The position numbers and the translations under genes are program-made. Below, piece after piece: positions 26,919 to 36,396 of a DNA stretch of 64,000 nt (positions within the stretch are counted from its first letter, which is position 1; every line of letters starts with the position of its first letter). This DNA comes from Phreatobacter sp. (GTDB lineage Bacteria; Pseudomonadota; Alphaproteobacteria; Rhizobiales; Phreatobacteraceae), in NCBI RefSeq assembly GCF_016793595.1, contig NZ_JAEULY010000019.1, positions 94,007-158,006 of the forward strand, read 5' to 3'. The notes below the pieces were generated by a model. That model worked only from the letters and a program-made list of their open reading frames with translations, did no database searches and was not told the DNA's origin.

Positions 26919-27737
26919 TCAGTCGCGGCCGCGGATCGAGGCGGTTGTCGCGGGTGCGCCGAGTTCGAGCCGTGTCGGTTCGATCTGCGCGAGGCCGATG
27001 GGCGTGCGGATGGAGATGCGGGCCGGGACAAGAGCGCGCGTCCCGGCGACCGGCACCAGCCAGATCTGCATGTCGCGGTTCGCCTCCATCGGCGCGGTGA
27101 CCGAGGGCCGGTGACCGGCGATGGCGCGGTAACGCGCGTTGCAGACGACCGCCGGGCCGTCATAGCCGGCGGCCTTCACGGTCTCCGTGCGGGCGAAGGA
27201 GAAGGACAGGTCGTAGCGCTGGCGGCCGTCGAAGACCGGAAAGGTCTTGGCGCAGGCCTCCGCCGTCACGGTCGGGCCGGCGCCGCCGACGAAGAAGAAA
27301 CCCGCCGAGAGCGGATCGAGCACGCCCTGCCGGTGCGCCGAGGTCAGCGGCACCTCGTCGCCGGCCGCCGGCCGTTCCGGCTCGGCCGAATGCGAGCGCA
27401 CCGAGCCGCCGGCCATGGCCATGCGGATCGCATCGTTCTGCTGGCTGGTATTGAGGGTGAGCTGGTAGTTCGCCGGCACGGCGCGAGCGCCGGCGATCCG
27501 CCCCGACGCGGTAGCCGAGCCACGCCCCGACGCGACCAGCCGCGACACGCCCGACAGGCGCAGCGACACGGAGGCCTGATAGCTCTCGCCCGACACCCGC
27601 CCCTCGAAGCCGGCAATGCCCACCTGCAGGCCGCCGATCAGGATCTCGTAGCGGCCGGAGACACGCTCCTGCGCGATCGCCGGCGAGGCGAGGACAGTGG
27701 TCGCGGCGAGAATGGACAGGAGGACCGATCGGGACAC
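26919..27737 (-). CDS. DUF3108 domain-containing exported protein
   Basis: A 272-residue protein of the DUF3108 type, function unknown. Residues 1-23 form a clean signal peptide ending in SPAIAQ. The mature part begins with RYEILIGGLQVGIAGFEGRV and contains DPLSAGFFFVG and FDGRQRYDLSFSFA, which fit the family's beta-rich fold. I choose GTG 27737 because it gives the clean signal peptide and has GGAG 10 nt upstream. ATG 27818 in frame would add 27 residues rich in Arg and Trp ahead of the signal sequence. It is divergent from the heparinase-like gene. Confidence 0.75.
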   Translation of the reverse strand: MSRSVLLSILAATTVLASPAIAQERVSGRYEILIGGLQVGIAGFEGRVSGESYQASVSLRLSGVSRLVASGRGSATASGRIAGARAVPANYQLTLNTSQQNDAIRMAMAGGSVRSHSAEPERPAAGDEVPLTSAHRQGVLDPLSAGFFFVGGAGPTVTAEACAKTFPVFDGRQRYDLSFSFARTETVKAAGYDGPAVVCNARYRAIAGHRPSVTAPMEANRDMQIWLVPVAGTRALVPARISIRTPIGLAQIEPTRLELGAPATTASIRGRD

Positions 27738-27934
27738 GGGACGCAAACTCCAAAACCAGCGCGAAGACCAGAGCGGCAGGCGCCGCACGGCGATCACGGG
27801 GCCGGCGGACAGCCGCATGAAAGCGCAAAACTGGTTAATGGGTTGGAAACGCTCCCCATGGGATTCAATAGACCGGGGAGCCCGAGGACTGCGCCGCGGA
27901 GCGGCCGCCGGGCCCGGAAAGGACGGCGGCGGGG

Positions 27935-29638
27935 GTGTCGGCCGCAGGCGCATGGTTCGGGGAGAGGCTGGCGGGGCTGAGACTTGCCGCCGCCGCGCGC
28001 TATCGCGCCCTCTGGTCGCGTCCGATCAGCCTCGCCGTGATCCAGATGCGCGTCGGCCGGACGCCGTCGCCTGGCATCCTTCTCGTGCCGCAGGATCTGA
28101 GAACCGCCGATCCCGTGCGCGCCGACGAGATCATGGCCGGCGTCAATGTCTTCGCCGGACGGATCGTCACCGCGGCCGATCCCTTCGCGGCCGAGGCGCC
28201 GACCCCCGAATGGGCCGAGGCGCTGGCAAGCTTCGGCTGGCTGCGCCATCTGCGCGCGGCGGGCACACCGGAGGCGGCAGAGGCCGGCCGCCGTCTCGTC
28301 CTCGCCTATCTCGACCGCGGCGACATCGGCCGACCCGCCGATGAGGCGCCCGCCATCGCCGCCGAGCGCATCCGGGCCTGGCTCGCCGCCTCCGGTTTGC
28401 TGCTGGCGGGCGGCGACGGCCTGTTCTACCGGCGATTTTCGCGCGCGCTGTGGCGGCAGGTCCGCCTGCTCCAAGCCCGCTATCGCGCCGTTCCGCCCGG
28501 CGCCGAACGGCTCTCGGTGCTGACGGCGCTGGTCGGGGCCAGCCTCTGCCTCGACGGCGAGACGAAGCTGCTGGCCTGGGCCTCGAAGCGCCTCGGCCTG
28601 GAGCTCGGCCGGCAGATTCTCGCCGATGGCGGCCATGTCAGCCGCGATCCCGGCGTCCTCGTGCCGCTGGTGCTCGACCTTCTGCCGCTGCGCCAGCTGT
28701 TCTCGGCGCGCAACGAGACGCCGCCGGCGGCGATCCTCACCGCCGTCGACCGGCTGATGCCGATGATCCGCTTCTTCCAGCTCGGCGACGGGTCGCTGGC
28801 GCGGTTCAACGGCATGGGACCGACGGTGATCGATCAGGTCGCCACCGCGCTCGCCTATGACGACAGCCGCGGCGTCGCCTCGCCCTCGGCGACCCATAGC
28901 GGCTACGAACGGCTCGCGGCCGGCGAGACGGTGGTGATCATCGATGCCGGCGCGCCGCCGCCGCCGGCCCATGCATCGGCGGCCCATGCCGGCTGCCTCG
29001 CGCTGGAGCTGTCCTCCGCGCGGCAGCTGATCGTGATGAATTGCGGCGCCCCCGCCATTCACCGCGCGGCCTGGCGGGACGAGGCGCGCAAGAGCGCGGC
29101 TCATTCGACGCTGACCGTCGCCGACCGTTCATCCGCCACCATCCTGCGCTTCGGCGCCGCCGGCGGCGCCCTGATCGCCGGGCCGCGCAGCGTCACGGCG
29201 CGGCGCAGCGGACTGGCGCTGGCGACCGCGCATGACGGCTATGGGTCACGGCTCGGCATCGTCCATGCCCGCAACCTCCGCCTCGGCGAGAACGGCGACC
29301 GGCTGCACGGCGAGGATGTCGTCGACGGGCCGGATTGTCCCTATGTCGCGCGCTTTCATCTGCATCCGGCCGTCCAGCCGATCCCGACCGAAAGCGCCCG
29401 CTCGATCCTGCTGCGCCTGCCGAACGGCGAGGCCTGGCAGTTCTCGGCAAGCGTGCCGGTCACGATCGAGGAAAGCGTCGCCCTCGCCATGCCCGAGGGG
29501 CCGCGCCGCAGCCTGCAACTCGCCGTGACGGTCGCCTCGTCGGCCGAGACGCCCCGGCTGGTCTGGCAGTTCCAGCGTTTCGCCCGCATCACCCGCTCGG
29601 CTGAGGAGACGGCGCCGGAACCGGAGCTGCCGCTTTGA
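27935..29638 (+). CDS. Heparinase II/III family protein
   Basis: A 567-residue protein. The N-terminal half (about 60-330) is an alpha/alpha toroid-like region (GVNVFAGRIVTAADPF, GDGSLARFNGMGP). The C-terminal half is the beta-sandwich heparinase II/III-like domain (NCGAPAIHRAAWRDEARKSA, AHSTLTV, HDGYGSRLGIVHARNL). Members include polysaccharide lyases, but many alphaproteobacterial homologues beside purH are uncharacterised and may act on endogenous glycans. No signal peptide is evident. The start is GTG 27935, with AAGGA ahead. It lies upstream of purH, which has its own promoter. Confidence 0.85.
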   Translation: MSAAGAWFGERLAGLRLAAAARYRALWSRPISLAVIQMRVGRTPSPGILLVPQDLRTADPVRADEIMAGVNVFAGRIVTAADPFAAEAPTPEWAEALASFGWLRHLRAAGTPEAAEAGRRLVLAYLDRGDIGRPADEAPAIAAERIRAWLAASGLLLAGGDGLFYRRFSRALWRQVRLLQARYRAVPPGAERLSVLTALVGASLCLDGETKLLAWASKRLGLELGRQILADGGHVSRDPGVLVPLVLDLLPLRQLFSARNETPPAAILTAVDRLMPMIRFFQLGDGSLARFNGMGPTVIDQVATALAYDDSRGVASPSATHSGYERLAAGETVVIIDAGAPPPPAHASAAHAGCLALELSSARQLIVMNCGAPAIHRAAWRDEARKSAAHSTLTVADRSSATILRFGAAGGALIAGPRSVTARRSGLALATAHDGYGSRLGIVHARNLRLGENGDRLHGEDVVDGPDCPYVARFHLHPAVQPIPTESARSILLRLPNGEAWQFSASVPVTIEESVALAMPEGPRRSLQLAVTVASSAETPRLVWQFQRFARITRSAEETAPEPELPL

Positions 29639-29652
29639 CAGGAATATTGTCC

Positions 29653-29681
29653 TTGACAGCGTGACGCTGGTCCGGTAGATT
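29653..29681 (+). promoter_or_regulatory. purH: Sigma-70-type promoter upstream of purH
   Basis: A perfect -35 TTGACA at 29653-29658 and a -10 TAGATT at 29676-29681 are separated by 17 bp. Transcription would begin near 29688, leaving a leader of about 150-175 nt before the likely purH start. Confidence 0.65.
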
Positions 29682-29861
29682 TCAGGCACGTTCGGCAGTT
29701 GCGCCTTGACGACCGCCGGCGAGCATCCCGCCAGACAATCCCGTGATGATCGCGCCGCCGGCAGTTCCGGTGGCCGATGCGCCATGCTAAGGCGCGCGGA
29801 CATTTCCACACCCAGAGCATCCGTCGCCCGGTGCGCGGATGCCGTGCCGGAGCCTGCCGCC

Positions 29862-31466
29862 TTGTCCAGCCAGCCGAACCGCCCGATCGCCCGCGCGCTC
29901 CTGTCCGTCTCGGACAAGGCCGGCATCGTCGACTTCGCCCGCGATCTGGCGGGCCTCGGCGTCGCGCTGGTCTCGACCGGCGGCACGTTCAAGACCCTTA
30001 GGGATGCCGGCCTCGCCGTGACCGAGGTCGCGGAACTCACCGGGTTCCCGGAGATGATGGACGGCCGGGTGAAGACGCTGCACCCGAAAGTGCATGGCGG
30101 CCTGCTCGCCATCCGCGGCAATGCCGAGCACGAGGGCGCCGCGAAAGAGCACGGCATCCTGCCGATCGACCTGCTGGTGGTGAACCTCTATCCCTTCGAG
30201 GCAACCATCGCCCGTGGCGCGGGCTGGGACGACACGATCGAGAACATCGACATCGGCGGCCCCGCCATGATCCGCGCGGCCTCCAAGAACCACGACGCCG
30301 TGACCGTGGTGGTCGACAATGCCGATTATGCCGCCGTCATCGATGCCATGAAGGCGAATGGCGGCGCGACCCCGCTCGATCTCCGCCGCCGCCTCGCCGC
30401 CAAGGCCTATTCGCGCACGGCGGTCTATGACGCGGCCATCTCCAACTGGCTGTTCGACGAACTCGGCGAGACCTCGACCGCCTATCGCGCCTTCGGCGGC
30501 ACGCTGGCGCAGGGACTGCGCTACGGCGAGAACCCGCACCAGTGGGCGGCGTTCTACAAAACGCCCCACCGCGCGACACCACGCCCGGGCGTCGCGACCG
30601 CCAGCCAGCTGCAGGGCAAGGAGCTCTCCTACAACAATCTCAACGACACCGACGCGGCCTATGAGCTGGTCGGCGAATTCGACCCGGCGCGCACGGCCGC
30701 CGTCGCGATCATCAAACACGCCAATCCCTGTGGCGTCGCCGAAGGCGACACTCTGCTGGGGGCCTACGAGAAGGCGCTGGCCTGCGACCCCGTCTCGGCC
30801 TTCGGCGGCATCGTGGCGCTGAACCGCACGCTCGATGCCGAGGCCGCCCGGAAGATCGTCGAGATCTTCACCGAAGTGATCATCGCGCCCGACGCGACCG
30901 AGGAGGCCCGCGCCATCGTCGCGGCCAAGAAGAACCTGCGCCTGCTGGTCGCCGGCGGGCTGCCCGATCCGCGCGCGGCGGGCATCATGGTCAAGACCGT
31001 GGCCGGCGGCCTGCTGGTGCAGTCGCGCGATAATGCGATCGTCGACGCCATGGACCTGAAGGTGGTGACCAGGCGCGCGCCGAGCGAGCGTGAACTGATC
31101 GACCTGAAATTCGCCTTCCGCGTCGCCAAGCACGTCAAGTCCAACACCATCGTCTATGCGAAGGACAGCGCGACGGTGGGCATCGGCGCCGGCCAGATGA
31201 GCCGGGTCGATTCCGCCCGCATCGCCGCCCGCAAGGCCGAGGACGCGGCTCAGGCCGGCGGCTGGGCGACGCCGCTGACCAGGGGCTCGGTGGTCGCCTC
31301 CGACGCCTTCTTCCCCTTCGCGGACGGACTTCTCGCCGCCGTCGACGCGGGCGCCACCGCCGTCATCCAGCCGGGGGGCTCGATGCGCGACAAGGAAGTG
31401 ATCGATGCAGCCGACGCGGCTGGCCTCGCCATGGTGTTCACGGGAACGCGCCACTTCCGGCACTGA
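29862..31466 (+). CDS. purH: Bifunctional IMP cyclohydrolase / AICAR formyltransferase
   Basis: PurH performs the last two steps of purine synthesis, formylating AICAR and closing the ring to IMP. The N-terminal MGS-like cyclohydrolase domain has [11 protein letters not shown] and [16 protein letters not shown]. The transformylase domain has [12 protein letters not shown] and [12 protein letters not shown]. Length is 534 residues from TTG 29862, which has GGAG 9 nt upstream and places the family's usual N-terminus at the start. GTG 29844 and ATG 29784 are in-frame alternatives with weaker signals. It lies downstream of a good promoter. Confidence 0.93.
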   Translation: MSSQPNRPIARALLSVSDKAGIVDFARDLAGLGVALVSTGGTFKTLRDAGLAVTEVAELTGFPEMMDGRVKTLHPKVHGGLLAIRGNAEHEGAAKEHGILPIDLLVVNLYPFEATIARGAGWDDTIENIDIGGPAMIRAASKNHDAVTVVVDNADYAAVIDAMKANGGATPLDLRRRLAAKAYSRTAVYDAAISNWLFDELGETSTAYRAFGGTLAQGLRYGENPHQWAAFYKTPHRATPRPGVATASQLQGKELSYNNLNDTDAAYELVGEFDPARTAAVAIIKHANPCGVAEGDTLLGAYEKALACDPVSAFGGIVALNRTLDAEAARKIVEIFTEVIIAPDATEEARAIVAAKKNLRLLVAGGLPDPRAAGIMVKTVAGGLLVQSRDNAIVDAMDLKVVTRRAPSERELIDLKFAFRVAKHVKSNTIVYAKDSATVGIGAGQMSRVDSARIAARKAEDAAQAGGWATPLTRGSVVASDAFFPFADGLLAAVDAGATAVIQPGGSMRDKEVIDAADAAGLAMVFTGTRHFRH

Positions 31467-31513
31467 GGCCCACGCACTACATTGGCGGCGGCGACGACGG
31501 AGACCTGACCTTC

Positions 31514-31897
31514 ATGCTGCTCGCAACCACGCCGACCATCGAGGGCGGCCGCATCATCCGCTACAACGGCATCGTGACCGGCGAGGTGATCCTCGGCGCC
31601 AACGTGTTCCGCGACTTCTTCGCCTCGATCCGCGACATTGTCGGCGGCCGGGCCGGCTCCTACGAGAACGTGCTCCGGGACGGCCGCACCACGGCCTTCC
31701 AGGAGATGATGCAGGAGGCGCAGCGGCTCGGCGCCAATGCCATTGTCGGCATCGACATCGACTACGAGACCATCGGCAAGTCGATGCTCATGGTCTCGGT
31801 GTCGGGAACGGCCGTGACGGTCGAGATGATGATGCAGCAGGCGCCGTCGCCCCAGCCCGGCTATGGCGGCTCCGTGCCGCCGTGGGGCCAGAGGTAA
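31514..31897 (+). CDS. YbjQ family protein (UPF0145)
   Basis: A 127-residue protein of the YbjQ/UPF0145 family, proposed to form a pentameric, possibly metal-binding fold. [20 protein letters not shown], then [21 protein letters not shown] are the family's conserved segments. The last 20 residues are a Pro/Gln/Gly tail. No signal peptide. It lies 47 bp after purH with GGAG upstream and may be co-transcribed. Function is unknown. Confidence 0.88.
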   Translation: MLLATTPTIEGGRIIRYNGIVTGEVILGANVFRDFFASIRDIVGGRAGSYENVLRDGRTTAFQEMMQEAQRLGANAIVGIDIDYETIGKSMLMVSVSGTAVTVEMMMQQAPSPQPGYGGSVPPWGQR

Positions 31898-31900
31898 GGT

Positions 31901-33298
31901 TCAGGCCGCCGGCCGGTCCGTTTTCACCGTCATCAGGATCGCCGCGCCGATCGCGAACATCACGACCAGCACGCCGAGGCCGGCCCGCTGGTCGTTGAAG
32001 GCGAGTGTCATGACGCTGGCGAGGAACGGCCCGACAAAGGCCGTCACCTTGCCGGACAGCGCGAACAGGCCGAAGAACTGGCCGATGCGCTCGCGCGGGG
32101 CGAGCCGGCAGAGCAACGCGCGCGAGGCGGCCTGCAAGGGGCCGGCCGCCGCCCCGATCAGTCCGCCGAGGACCAGATAGACCTTCTCCGGAACGGTGGC
32201 GAAGAAGCCGTCGCCGGGCACCGGCGGCGTGGTCGGGAAGACGAAGAAGATGTGGTCGCGGCCGATCATCAGGATGGTGATGACCGCAAAGGACAGGAAG
32301 CCGATCGACCCCAGGATGACCTTCTTCGAGCCGATGGCGTCGTCCAGCCGGCCGCCGAGCAGCGCGCCGGCCGTGCCGGTGATGGTCAGGAGGATACCGA
32401 ACAAGCCGATCTCGATGGTGGACCAGCCGAACACGCCGGCCGCATAGATGCCGCCGAGCGCGAACAGCGCGATCAGCCCATCCTGATAGATCATGTTGGC
32501 GATCAGGAAGGTCATCACCCGCTTGTACTGGCGCACCTCCAGGATGGTCGTCCTGAGGCTTGAGACGCCGGAGCGCATCGCATCCTTCATGCCCATCCTC
32601 GCCGGCACGTCGGGCGTGAACAGGAACAGCGGGATGACGAAGACGAGGAACCACAGCGCGGTCAGCGGGCCGGCCGCGCGGTCGCCCTCGCGGGCGAGGG
32701 GGTCGAGGCCGAACAGCGGGTTGAGCCCGATCAGCGTCTTGCCCGTCTCCGGGCTGCCGACGAGGAAGCCGAGCATCAGGATCAGCGAGGTCATGCCGCC
32801 GACATAGCCGATGGCCCAGCCGAGGCCCGAGAGCCGGCCGATCCGCTCCGCCGGCACGAGGTTCGGCATCATCGAATTGTTGAAGACGGTGGCGAATTCC
32901 GCGCCGATGGTCGCCAGCACGAAGCCGATCAGCACGATGGCGATCGTCTCCGGCACGCCCGGCCGGCCGAGCCACAGCATGGCCGAGCCGAGGATCAGCA
33001 CCAGGCCGAAGGCGGCGATCCACGGCTTGCGTCGGCCGGACGCGTCCGCGATGGCGCCGAGCAGCGGCGACAGGATGGCGATGGCGAAACCGGCCGCGCT
33101 GGTGGCGAAGCCCCACATGGCCTGCCCTTCCACCGGATTGCGCGCGATGGCGCTGGCGAAGAACGGCGCATAGACGAAGGTGTTGATGATGGTGAAATAG
33201 GGCTGTGCGGCCCAGTCGAACAGCACCCAGCCGACGATGGCGGAGCGTTTGGCCGGCCTCATCGCGGCGCCTTCAGGGGGAGACGCGGTGGGTATCAT
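31901..33298 (-). CDS. MFS transporter, UMF1/YxiO-like
   Basis: A 465-residue inner-membrane transporter with about 12 hydrophobic segments. The N-terminal GWVLFDWAAQPYFTIINTFVYAPFF and the charged loop SGRRKPWIAAFG match the UMF1 (Atg22/YxiO-like) branch of the major facilitator superfamily. Substrates of bacterial members are mostly unknown. ATG 33298 is used; a second Met 12 residues later is possible. A dyad lies 40 bp upstream. It is convergent with the YbjQ gene, 3 bp apart. Confidence 0.85.
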   Translation of the reverse strand: MIPTASPPEGAAMRPAKRSAIVGWVLFDWAAQPYFTIINTFVYAPFFASAIARNPVEGQAMWGFATSAAGFAIAILSPLLGAIADASGRRKPWIAAFGLVLILGSAMLWLGRPGVPETIAIVLIGFVLATIGAEFATVFNNSMMPNLVPAERIGRLSGLGWAIGYVGGMTSLILMLGFLVGSPETGKTLIGLNPLFGLDPLAREGDRAAGPLTALWFLVFVIPLFLFTPDVPARMGMKDAMRSGVSSLRTTILEVRQYKRVMTFLIANMIYQDGLIALFALGGIYAAGVFGWSTIEIGLFGILLTITGTAGALLGGRLDDAIGSKKVILGSIGFLSFAVITILMIGRDHIFFVFPTTPPVPGDGFFATVPEKVYLVLGGLIGAAAGPLQAASRALLCRLAPRERIGQFFGLFALSGKVTAFVGPFLASVMTLAFNDQRAGLGVLVVMFAIGAAILMTVKTDRPAA

Positions 33299-33337
33299 GG
33301 TGCCAAGCTAGGCGCCCTTCGCCGATCGGTTGAAGCG

Positions 33338-33364
33338 GTATCCGCCGCCGTGGTTACCGGATAC
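33338..33364. other. Inverted repeat upstream of the MFS gene
   Basis: GTATCCG at 33338-33344 and CGGATAC at 33358-33364 are perfect complements, 13 bp apart, 40 bp ahead of the transporter ATG. It could be a regulator site or an mRNA hairpin. Confidence 0.35.
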
Positions 33365-33401
33365 TGCATGTGAAATGTTGCGGACGCACGCCACAAAGCC
33401 T

Positions 33402-33965
33402 TCATTCCGGCCAGCGCGTCAGCAGCTCTGGACCATCGGACGGGGTACGGCCGACATTCAGGACATAGGCGAGAAGCGTGTAGATTCCGATCATGGCGGG
33501 GATCTCGACCGCGCCCCGCTCGCCATAGCGGGCGACGATCCGTCCGTAGGTGGCGTCGGACCAGCGGCGCGTCGCGATCAGTTCGGCGACCGAATCGTGG
33601 ATCAGCGCCTCATCGTCGGTCATCCCCTCCGGGCGGCGGCCGTCGGCGACCGCGGCGAGGATGGCGGGCGCGACGCCGGCCTTCTCGGCCTCGCGGACAT
33701 GGACCGACCACTCGAACTGCTGTGAGAAGGACCGCGCGACCTGGCAGATCGCCAGTTCCTTGAGATTCTCCGGCAGGCAGGAGCCGTAGCGCAGCCGCCG
33801 CCCGAGCGCCTCGACGTCCAGCATGACCTCCGGCGAGCGCAGCAGCGGCGCATAGGGCCCGAACGGCTCCACGCCGCGCCGCGCGCGGAAAACGGCTGCC
33901 GCCGCCTCCTGGTCCGGGCTGTAGGCCGAGGGCGGGATCGGCGGCATGCGGTCGGGGGCGGGCAT
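33402..33965 (-). CDS. Carboxymuconolactone decarboxylase family protein
   Basis: A 187-residue all-alpha protein of the CMD/AhpD superfamily. PENLKELAICQVARSFSQQFEWSVHVREAEKAGV matches the core helices (around 75-108). The Cys-x-x-Cys redox pair of AhpD is absent, so peroxidase activity is unlikely; a decarboxylase or other role is unproven. It stands alone, divergent from ggt. Confidence 0.85.
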   Translation of the reverse strand: MPAPDRMPPIPPSAYSPDQEAAAAVFRARRGVEPFGPYAPLLRSPEVMLDVEALGRRLRYGSCLPENLKELAICQVARSFSQQFEWSVHVREAEKAGVAPAILAAVADGRRPEGMTDDEALIHDSVAELIATRRWSDATYGRIVARYGERGAVEIPAMIGIYTLLAYVLNVGRTPSDGPELLTRWPE

Positions 33966-34124
33966 GGCGGCTTTCAGGCTGGACTTTACGGCAAAGTGAC
34001 CGACTCAATCGGCGCGGTCAGGTCATCATGGCGCGTGACAGGCGATTGCCAAGGGGCGCTGACGCAACGGGGCCATCCGCTTTCCGGCCTGATCGTATCG
34101 GTCAGCAATGTGGTGGGAATGACG

Positions 34125-35888
34125 ATGAACGAACTGATGCGCCGATGGCCGTCGGCGGCGGCGGCTACCTTCGCCGCCTTTACCCTTGTCGCCGTCCCGG
34201 CCGCTGCCCAGCAGCCAGCTCCGCCGGCGGCATGGCCGATCATCTCGGATGCCGCGCGCATCCACCCCGCGCTTGCGCCGAGGGGCATGGTGGCGAGCCA
34301 GGAGGCGACCGCCACCCGCGTCGGCGTCGATATCCTGCGGCGCGGCGGCAATGCGGTGGATGCGGCGGTCGCGGTCGGCTTCGCCCAGGCGGTGACGCTG
34401 CCGCGCGCCGGCAATATCGGTGGCGGCGGCTTCATGCTGGTCCACCTCGCCGAGCGCAACGAAACGGTCGCCATCGACTATCGCGAAACGGCGCCCGCCG
34501 CTGCCACGCCGACCATGTTCCTCGGGCCCAATGGCGAGCCGGACCCACGCCTGTCGCGCGATTCAGGACTTGCGGCCGGCGTGCCGGGCACTGTCGCCGG
34601 CCTCGCCGAGGCGCACCGGCGCTATGGGTCGGGCCGTTTCTCGCTGGCGGAACTGATCCAGCCGGCCATCGCCCTCGCCCGCGACGGCATCGCGGTGGAG
34701 GAAGACCTCGCGGATTCCCTGCCGCGCGCCGCTGCCAGGCTCGGCCGCTTCCCCGCGTCGCGCCGGATCTTCCTGAAGGCCGACGGCACGGCTCCCGCAC
34801 GCGGCGACCGGCTGGTGCAGGCGGACCTTGCCCGCTCGCTCGAAGCGATCGCCCAGCGCGGCCCGGCCGGCTTCTACGAGGGCGCGACCGCCGAGCGCAT
34901 CGTCGCGGCGTTGGCGGCCCATGGCGGCATCATGACGGTGCAGGATTTCCGCGCCTACCGGCCGGTGATCCGCGATGTCGTGCGCGGCACCTACAAGGGC
35001 TATGCCATCGCCTCGATGCCGCCGCCCTCCTCCGGAGGCGTCCATCTCGTCCAGCTTCTCAACCTGCTCGAACCGCTCGACCTCGGCGCGAAGGGCCATA
35101 ACAGCGCCGAGACCATCCACCTGATGGCGGAAGCGATGAAACTCGCCTATGCCGACCGCGCGCAATATCTCGGCGACCCCGACAGCGTCGCCGTGCCGGT
35201 GCGCGGCCTCACCTCGAAAGCCTATGCCGACCGCCTGCGGCCGCAGATCGATGCGGCGCGCGCCCGGCCCTCGGCCGACATCCGTCCCGGCGACCCCGCG
35301 CCTCACGAGGGCGAGCAGACCACCCATTTCTCGGTGGTCGATCAGTGGGGCAATGCGGTGGCCAACACCTACACGCTCAACTTCTCCTACGGCCTCGGCC
35401 TCGTCGCCGAGGGCACGGGCATCCTCCTGAACAACGAGATGGACGATTTCGCCGCCAAGGCCGGGGCGACCAACGCCTTCGGGCTGGTGCAGGGCGCCGC
35501 CAACCTGCCGGGACCGGGCCGCCGGCCGCTGTCGTCCATGACGCCGACCATCCTGTTCCGCGACGGCCGGGTGGCGATAGTGACGGGATCGCCGGGCGGC
35601 AGCCGCATCATCACCATCACGCTGCAGACCATCCTCAACGTCGTCGACCACCGCATGAACGCCGCCGAGGCGGTCATCGCCCCGCGCATCCATCACCAGT
35701 GGCTGCCCGACGCCATCGACGCCGAGAACGGCATCTCGCCGGACACGCTGCGGCTGCTGGCCGAGCGCGGCCACCGCATCACCCCGCGTCCTGCCTTCGG
35801 CAATGTCAACGCCATCATGGCGGTGCCGGGCGGCTGGGCCGGGGCGTCCGATACCCGTCAGCGCGGCACGCTGGCCGAAGGGCACTGA
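34125..35888 (+). CDS. ggt: Gamma-glutamyltransferase
   Basis: This periplasmic Ntn hydrolase cleaves the gamma-glutamyl bond of glutathione and related compounds. A signal peptide ends near AAAQ at about residue 29. The large-subunit motif GGNAVDAAVAVGFAQAVTLP is present. Thr399 (EQTTHFSVVD, first Thr) is the predicted self-processing nucleophile. SSMTPTILF and GSPGGSRIITI complete the active site. Of 587 residues from ATG 34125, the start follows GTGGGA; ATG 34119, two codons upstream, is equally possible. A hairpin lies just after the stop. Confidence 0.94.
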   Translation: MNELMRRWPSAAAATFAAFTLVAVPAAAQQPAPPAAWPIISDAARIHPALAPRGMVASQEATATRVGVDILRRGGNAVDAAVAVGFAQAVTLPRAGNIGGGGFMLVHLAERNETVAIDYRETAPAAATPTMFLGPNGEPDPRLSRDSGLAAGVPGTVAGLAEAHRRYGSGRFSLAELIQPAIALARDGIAVEEDLADSLPRAAARLGRFPASRRIFLKADGTAPARGDRLVQADLARSLEAIAQRGPAGFYEGATAERIVAALAAHGGIMTVQDFRAYRPVIRDVVRGTYKGYAIASMPPPSSGGVHLVQLLNLLEPLDLGAKGHNSAETIHLMAEAMKLAYADRAQYLGDPDSVAVPVRGLTSKAYADRLRPQIDAARARPSADIRPGDPAPHEGEQTTHFSVVDQWGNAVANTYTLNFSYGLGLVAEGTGILLNNEMDDFAAKAGATNAFGLVQGAANLPGPGRRPLSSMTPTILFRDGRVAIVTGSPGGSRIITITLQTILNVVDHRMNAAEAVIAPRIHHQWLPDAIDAENGISPDTLRLLAERGHRITPRPAFGNVNAIMAVPGGWAGASDTRQRGTLAEGH

Positions 35889-35891
35889 CGA

Positions 35892-35919
35892 CTGACAGCC
35901 TGCTGCCAAATGCTGTCAG
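35892..35919 (+). other. Hairpin after ggt
   Basis: CTGACAGC at 35892-35899 and GCTGTCAG at 35912-35919 pair around a 12-nt loop. There is no T-tract, so it may be a weak terminator or a 3'-end structure. Confidence 0.4.
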
Positions 35920-35972
35920 CAAGCGTCATCGCGATCGTTGACGCCGGCCATCCATGTTCGCACAATGTTCTC

Positions 35973-36386
35973 ATGAACAAAGAGCGAATCGGAAATCGGC
36001 GGATCATCCACGCCTTCGATGCCGGCAGCCCTTCGGCGCTTGCGGTTTCCGGCCTTGTCTCACGCTTTCACGCCTGGCGCGGGGCCTCGGGCCGCCGCTA
36101 TCTCGCGACCGTCCACGGCGCCGGCGAGGCGCCGGCCTATGAGGGCGCAGTCATCGTGCTGGCCCGGCGCGAGCCGGACGGCACGCGTCTGGCGGTGTGG
36201 GCGGGTCGCGCACCGCGCACGCCACGGGCGCTGGCGCGCCTCGCGCAGATGAAGCGGGCCGAGGAGGTCCACGTTCATCTGATCGCCGAGCGGGACGAGG
36301 AGCGCGCCGCCGTCGAGGCAGACCTCGTCACGGTAGCGGCGGCCCCGCTCGTGCCGGAGGCGGCGGGTTTCCTCGCCGCCCCCTGA
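35973..36386 (+). CDS. Hypothetical protein (137 aa)
   Basis: A soluble 137-residue protein that I do not recognise. It begins MNKERIGNRRIIHAFDAGSP and is predicted alpha/beta with alternating charged segments; the C-terminal third (RAEEVHVHLIAERDEERAA) is acidic and basic. No signal peptide or transmembrane helix. The frame is open 63 bp upstream, but ATG 35973 is preferred because earlier residues lie in the ggt hairpin region. It is convergent with terC across a short palindrome. Confidence 0.65.
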   Translation: MNKERIGNRRIIHAFDAGSPSALAVSGLVSRFHAWRGASGRRYLATVHGAGEAPAYEGAVIVLARREPDGTRLAVWAGRAPRTPRALARLAQMKRAEEVHVHLIAERDEERAAVEADLVTVAAAPLVPEAAGFLAAP

Positions 36387-36396
36387 TCACGATCAG
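36383..36396. terminator. Short palindrome spanning two convergent stop codons
   Basis: CTGATC-AC-GATCAG at 36383-36396 contains the stop codon of the 137-aa gene on plus and of the TerC-family gene on minus. The stem is short and has no T-tract. It resembles the putA/DMT junction in design. Confidence 0.3.
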
